A stretch of 64,000 nucleotides of DNA from Vesta saturnalis (taxonomy: Eukaryota > Arthropoda > Insecta > Coleoptera > Lampyridae), in the NCBI GenBank assembly GCA_036346205.1, contig JARFJB010002472.1, positions 3,414,501 to 3,478,500 on the forward strand, read 5' to 3'. The notes under the pieces are model-generated. The model searched no databases and had not been told where the DNA came from. It saw only the letters and a list, made by a program, of their open reading frames with translations. Within the stretch, counting starts at the first letter, position 1, and every line of letters begins with the position of its first letter. Position numbers and translations under genes: made by a program. Positions 60,023-64,000 of this stretch are shown one piece after another.

Positions 60023-63000
60023 CAGTACCGTAGAGGTAAACAGTCGTAAATCCTCTTTTAGAGATTTCGAGAAAAGAGCAAATTAAAGAAATCTAGCACT
60101 TTAACTCAAAATTTGATGCATAATAAGTAAATGCAATTAATTGATATTATAGTTTTATTATCAATAGGATGATCTTTCAGTACATAGAATTGAATAATAA
60201 AAATATTTACCTGAACTTTCATTTTTGGGACTTACGACTCTTTACCACTAAATATAAAAACAGGTAAAAAGCGAAATAAAAATCGCAAGTCAAAGAAAAC
60301 AAATATATTCTACTTTAAAATTTATACAATATGAGAACACCATAGTTTATATCTTAATTATCACTATCACTTTTATCACCATTTTGTGAAACCGCCACAT
60401 TTCGATAAAAATCATGAAATTGGGGTGGCACCCATATCAACAGTTTGATTAAATAGTCATGTTTTTTTAGTAATGCCTTTTGAATTTTCACGCAGATCAG
60501 GAAACTGACTGGGTAGGAGTATTTGAGTTCTTACTGATCTGGACACAGTTAATGCCTTGAAGCTGGCGTCGTCAAAACTCTGTTTATAAAAAATTGTATC
60601 TGGTACAACAACCTTCACTTGGAAATAAACAACGGTTGAAATAAGAAACGGTTCCTTATCGTTGTTTCTTTTCTTATTAATAAATGAAGACCGCGGTTGA
60701 GCATATAAAACTTCAAAGTTTTTGAAATCTGATAGTTTCATTTTAACAACCTTTGCACCAGTGGATCGAATTAGCTGATGCCAATCCCAGGGGGTAGCAA
60801 TTTCCATTGTTGGCTGTTTCTTCAAACACCTTTCAATTAACCCATGAACATGATCTGCTTCCATGTGGGTATGACCCCTTAACAAAAATTTATGTTCAAT
60901 TGTCTTCAGATTAGGGCAAATTTTTAACATCCACAAGTAGTTCATCATCATCATAACATTTCGATTTTGACTTGGGCAATTGTCTGACCAAATAATAAAA
61001 TGTTCAACAGTAGAATTGACAATAACCATTTCCGCCCACTTCAATAATGCAGAATAAATTTCATGCCCACCTCTTCCCGCTTCGGACTCGTCCCACATCA
61101 TGCAGTACGATTACTTTGCATCATAAATTGTAAGATTAAGTGTCCATAGCTTTAGATAGTAGAAGCTCTGATTATTACTTAGATATGGAGTCGGAAGGCA
61201 CTTCTGTAAGTCTACCATTATGACTTTGGTTTTTCCTGGTGAAGATCTACTTTCATCTTTATCATATCTCTTGCATTTGTACCTTTCGCTAGCTTCTTTA
61301 AGATGGTCATCGTATTTCTGGCGAATCACTGCCTTTTATTCGTCTTGAATATTTTGCTTAAGCTGTAGAATAAATTTGTCACAGCTGTCACATGTATCAG
61401 CCGAAGGTGTTTTAAAGCCAATATTAAATTCCGAGTTAAGAACTTTTTTATATAACCAAAGCTTCACAATTTGTTCCTTGGCAACCTTTTCTTCATCACA
61501 TTTTGCCAAATATAATTTATACATTTTGTTTTTATTTAATTCAGGTCCTAGATACTTTTTTGAACTTTTTCGCGAGTGTAGTGGCTCTCGTAGCAAGGAA
61601 ACGAGTTTATGTGCGCACGAACTCGATCGACAACCTCGTTAGAGACTTTGTTAGGTGGCACATGTCGTCCACGTTTATCTGCACATACAAATCCTCCCGT
61701 TAGATATGTTTTCAAAACATTACGTACGACCGTTTCGGAAATTCCCAGTGTATTCAAGAAGAATGTCTCGCAAACATCAATTTTTTGAATTGAATCTCCT
61801 GATTTTACATCAAAGTTATAACCAATTGTTTGTTTCCTTTGATGATTTTTGCTATTGTCTTTTGGTCGATGGCGGTTGATCGCTTTGGTAGTAACATGAG
61901 AGCGAATAAACTGACGTTTACAATTCCAATTATTCTGTTTTCTCCAGTAATTCTCAAAAATCCGCAATCTAGTCTCTTGGTTAATTTTTATTGTACAATT
62001 TTGCCTGCAGGATGCACAGCCTGGTTTTAGGGACTTTGCTTTTATTTTCTTGCCGGACTTTGAAACATGTTCATATCCTGCTTGCGTTGCTTTAGTCCTT
62101 TTTGTAACCTTCCACGTTTGTATCCGTTTAACACGTTTTCTAGACTCTTTATTTTTTTCATGTTCTTCAGAAATATTATTTGTATCTTCAAGCATGATGA
62201 CACTACTGTCAGCATCATTTTTATTCCCATGCGAGCTTCCAGTTTTGATACCATCGATACTATTTTCACTTATATTAACTGCATTGACGTTTCTATCTTC
62301 ATGTAAACTAACATCGTCTTCAGCAAGCATGCTAGTCACATCTTCATTATCACTACTATGCTCGTTCGGAAAATAATCAGGATCAGTGTCGCTTTCATTG
62401 CTATTATTGCAGCTTGTTTCATAGTAAGTGCAGATTTCTATTTGCGGCTTATACACAGAAGTGCACGATATGAAATTTTCATCTGAACAAGAGTGATTAG
62501 TGCTGCTTGTGACCTTCTGAGATGTTAGTGGGTGTTCTGATTGTTGGTGGATAAAGTTTTTATATGATGAATCTGAAACAAAAATAATGTAAAAATGTGG
62601 AGGTAAAGTCATATGGCCTTAGAATTATTATTAGAATTTAATATGAATAAGTATTAATATTACAATTTTATATGAATTAAATTAGAATTATCCTTAGTTC
62701 TATGCATTATTTTACGTACCACAAGCTAATTTTTTCTCTTCACAGACAACATGAACGGCTTCATGATCCCTTCTAGCTGATAAATTTTGTTTTGATTGAC
62801 CTAAACAAAAAGTTGGCATATATTAGACGTAACAGGTAAACAGACGTATCTCCAATGCATCAAATTGAATGTTTTACATATTTAAACTTTCAAAGAGTTA
62901 TTGTACTTTTGACAGGCAAAATATAGATGTTTAAGGAACAATTAATTTAACGGAATGCATTGCTTAATAAATTCGGTAATTCTACAAGAATAATCATTAA

Positions 63001-63461
63001 TAAAAATAAAAATTATTGTGACCTACATAACCCTACTCTTAACATTTTACATGTGTTTATATTTACCTTGAAATGCAGTGGTATTTTCTAGTTCATCCAT
63101 CATTCTGCATACTCTTCTACCAACCACTTTACGGATATTAACATGCTTACTAGAATTCATTGTTTATTAAACGAATAATAATGCACAGCAATCGCTAACA
63201 AAAGCAACATACACTGGAGTCACGACTATTTACTGTAGAGTGCCGGCCGGTAACTAGGTTCATAAGTTTCTGGAGATACTACTGTTTACCTCGATTTAAA
63301 ACGGAGTTACTACTACTTCATACCAACGTAGTTAGGCAACTAATAGAACTGGAGTTACAACCTTTTACCACAAGAAAGAATCGCAATTAACTAACAAGAA
63401 AACGACATTAACTCCATTATAAGGAAAATTGGACATACTACTGTTTACCTCTACGGTACTG
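60023..63461 (-). mobile_element. Complete DNA transposon of uncertain superfamily (possible 4-bp ATAT TSD)
   Basis: The left end starts CAGTACCGTAGAGGTAAACA at 60023. The right end, read as complement from 63461, is identical over 22 bases and then 25 of 26. ATAT flanks on both sides (60019-60022 and 63462-63465) could be a 4-bp target duplication. Subterminal words TACTACTGTTTACCTC recur at 63276 and 63436, and GGAGTTAC-type words at 63305 and 63353. The whole three-exon gene 63160-60457 lies inside. Sola elements make 4-bp duplications and are one candidate class, which I cannot confirm. Confidence 0.8.
60457..63160 (-). pseudogene. Three-exon transposase-like gene of an uncharacterised insect-expanded family
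   Basis: Exon 1 is 63160-63067 (MNSSKHVNIRKVVGRRVCRM), exon 2 is 62800-62720, and exon 3 starts at 62573. Both junctions are GT-AG and keep the frame (FQ-G-QSKQN; LAC-D-SSYKN). Exon 3 encodes an acidic low-complexity part, basic RVKRIQTWKVTKRTKATQ, a Cys motif CASCRQNC, TFFLNTLGISETVVRNVLKT, PPNKVSNEVVDRVRAHINSF, SADTCDSCDKFILQL (zinc-like), KVIMVDLQKCLPTPYLSNNQ, MWDESEAGRGGHEI, FIIWSDNCPSQNRNVMMMMN and FLLRGHTHMEADHVHGLIER. Conserved D, D and E/H residues in these last blocks suggest an RNase H-like nuclease (inference). One 1-nt deletion (near 61590) and TAA stops near 61334 and 61106 disable this copy. It may belong to the DUF7869-type proteins; not verified. Confidence 0.8.
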
Positions 63462-63465
63462 ATAT

Positions 63466-64000
63466 TGGAAACGGTGGACTCTACAAAAAATTCTTCTGAA
63501 TAAAAATGCAAGACAATTAGATTTTCTATTCATATTTCTCGAATTTTTAAAGTTTCTCGTGATATACGCTAGTGGACACCAATAATTTTCGAAAAAATCA
63601 TTATTACCTAACCCTTTTTGTCAAACATTTACTTCTAATGCCTCCCACGATCGTTTTTCAGAAAAATTTTCAGAAACGAAGTTATAGAAACATCACCCAT
63701 AATCGGTATTCAAGAACTTTAAAATTACATTTTCGGATCAAATAAAATGAAAATAATAGTGTATAGATGGCACTTTTTATTTTAAACTAAAGTAAATTTT
63801 TATATTTATGAAAAGCAAATTAAGATACTGAATTTTAGCTTTACTGTCAATATATACAGGGTGGCCCATTAGTGTGTGGAAGCAATAACTTACTTAGGAT
63901 CAAAAAGACAAACAAATGATTGAAATAAAAGTTATTACGTTTGCGCAGATACACAATTCTAGTATATTTTGAGATATACAGGGTGTTCAGCTTAAGCGAG
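63466..64000. other. Two mariner-type termini at the window edge
   Basis: CAGGGTGGCCCATTAGTGTG at 63857 and CAGGGTGTTCAGCTTAAGCG at 63979 are both preceded by TATA-type dinucleotides. They look like left ends of Tc1/mariner-type elements, the second nested in or following the first; both run off the window. Nothing is recognised at 63466-63850. Confidence 0.5.

Noticed and set aside
61376..62376. Plus-strand frames across the 60-63 kb gene
   Set aside because: Antisense shadows; the minus strand carries conserved motifs and in-phase splice sites.

Overview
This window looks like AT-rich, repeat-dominated nuclear DNA from an arthropod, most likely an insect; I cannot name the species. The evidence is the mix of degenerate mariner-type elements with a DUF4817-like N-terminus, piggyBac (TTAA end), a ZMYM1-like hAT, two kinds of Mutator-like transposase, pogo/Tigger, a Crypton-like tyrosine recombinase, Penelope-like and non-LTR retroelements, a eukaryotic tRNA with internal A and B boxes, short GT-AG introns, and long (TA)n and (CA)n tracts. 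I find no convincing host protein gene. Every recognisable coding region belongs to a mobile element, and each carries stops, frameshifts or truncation.

Layout. 1-1718: 3' part of a non-LTR retrotransposon with RNase H, followed by 3.1 kb of simple repeat whose unit changes in steps (1719-4833). 7113-10099: mariner-like element with ~0.9 kb mirrored arms. 10981-14207 (minus): multi-exon Crypton-like recombinase gene, with a pogo element at 14361-16820 beside it. 17.5-18.5 kb: second non-LTR fragment. 21.4-22.0 kb: CA-rich repeat running into a piggyBac element that ends at a TTAA at 24763. 25.2-28.9 kb: pieces of Penelope-like elements (ribozyme-like motifs, GIY-YIG domain, reverse transcriptase) around a tRNA gene. 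30327-32096: second mariner-like element. 33.7-35.3 kb (minus): FLYWCH/MULE transposase. 36.2-37.3 kb: rearranged mariner fragment. 37.8-44.3 kb: mostly featureless apart from a possible LTR at 42.27 kb. 44.3-46.1 kb: Mutator-type transposase relic. 46651-48802: third mariner-like element, with ~450 bp TIRs. 49288-52856: hAT element containing an internal duplication and a filler segment. 55.1-58.4 kb: two more mariner relics. 60023-63461: apparently complete DNA transposon with a perfect 22-bp TIR core, a possible 4-bp ATAT target duplication and a three-exon gene for a transposase-like protein I cannot assign to a standard superfamily.

The elements do not form a pathway; they form a layered insertion record. 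The best candidates for something undescribed are the 60023-63461 element, the recurrent fold-back layout of two mariner copies (antisense C-terminus placed upstream of the N-terminus), and the hammerhead-like motifs linked to Penelope debris.
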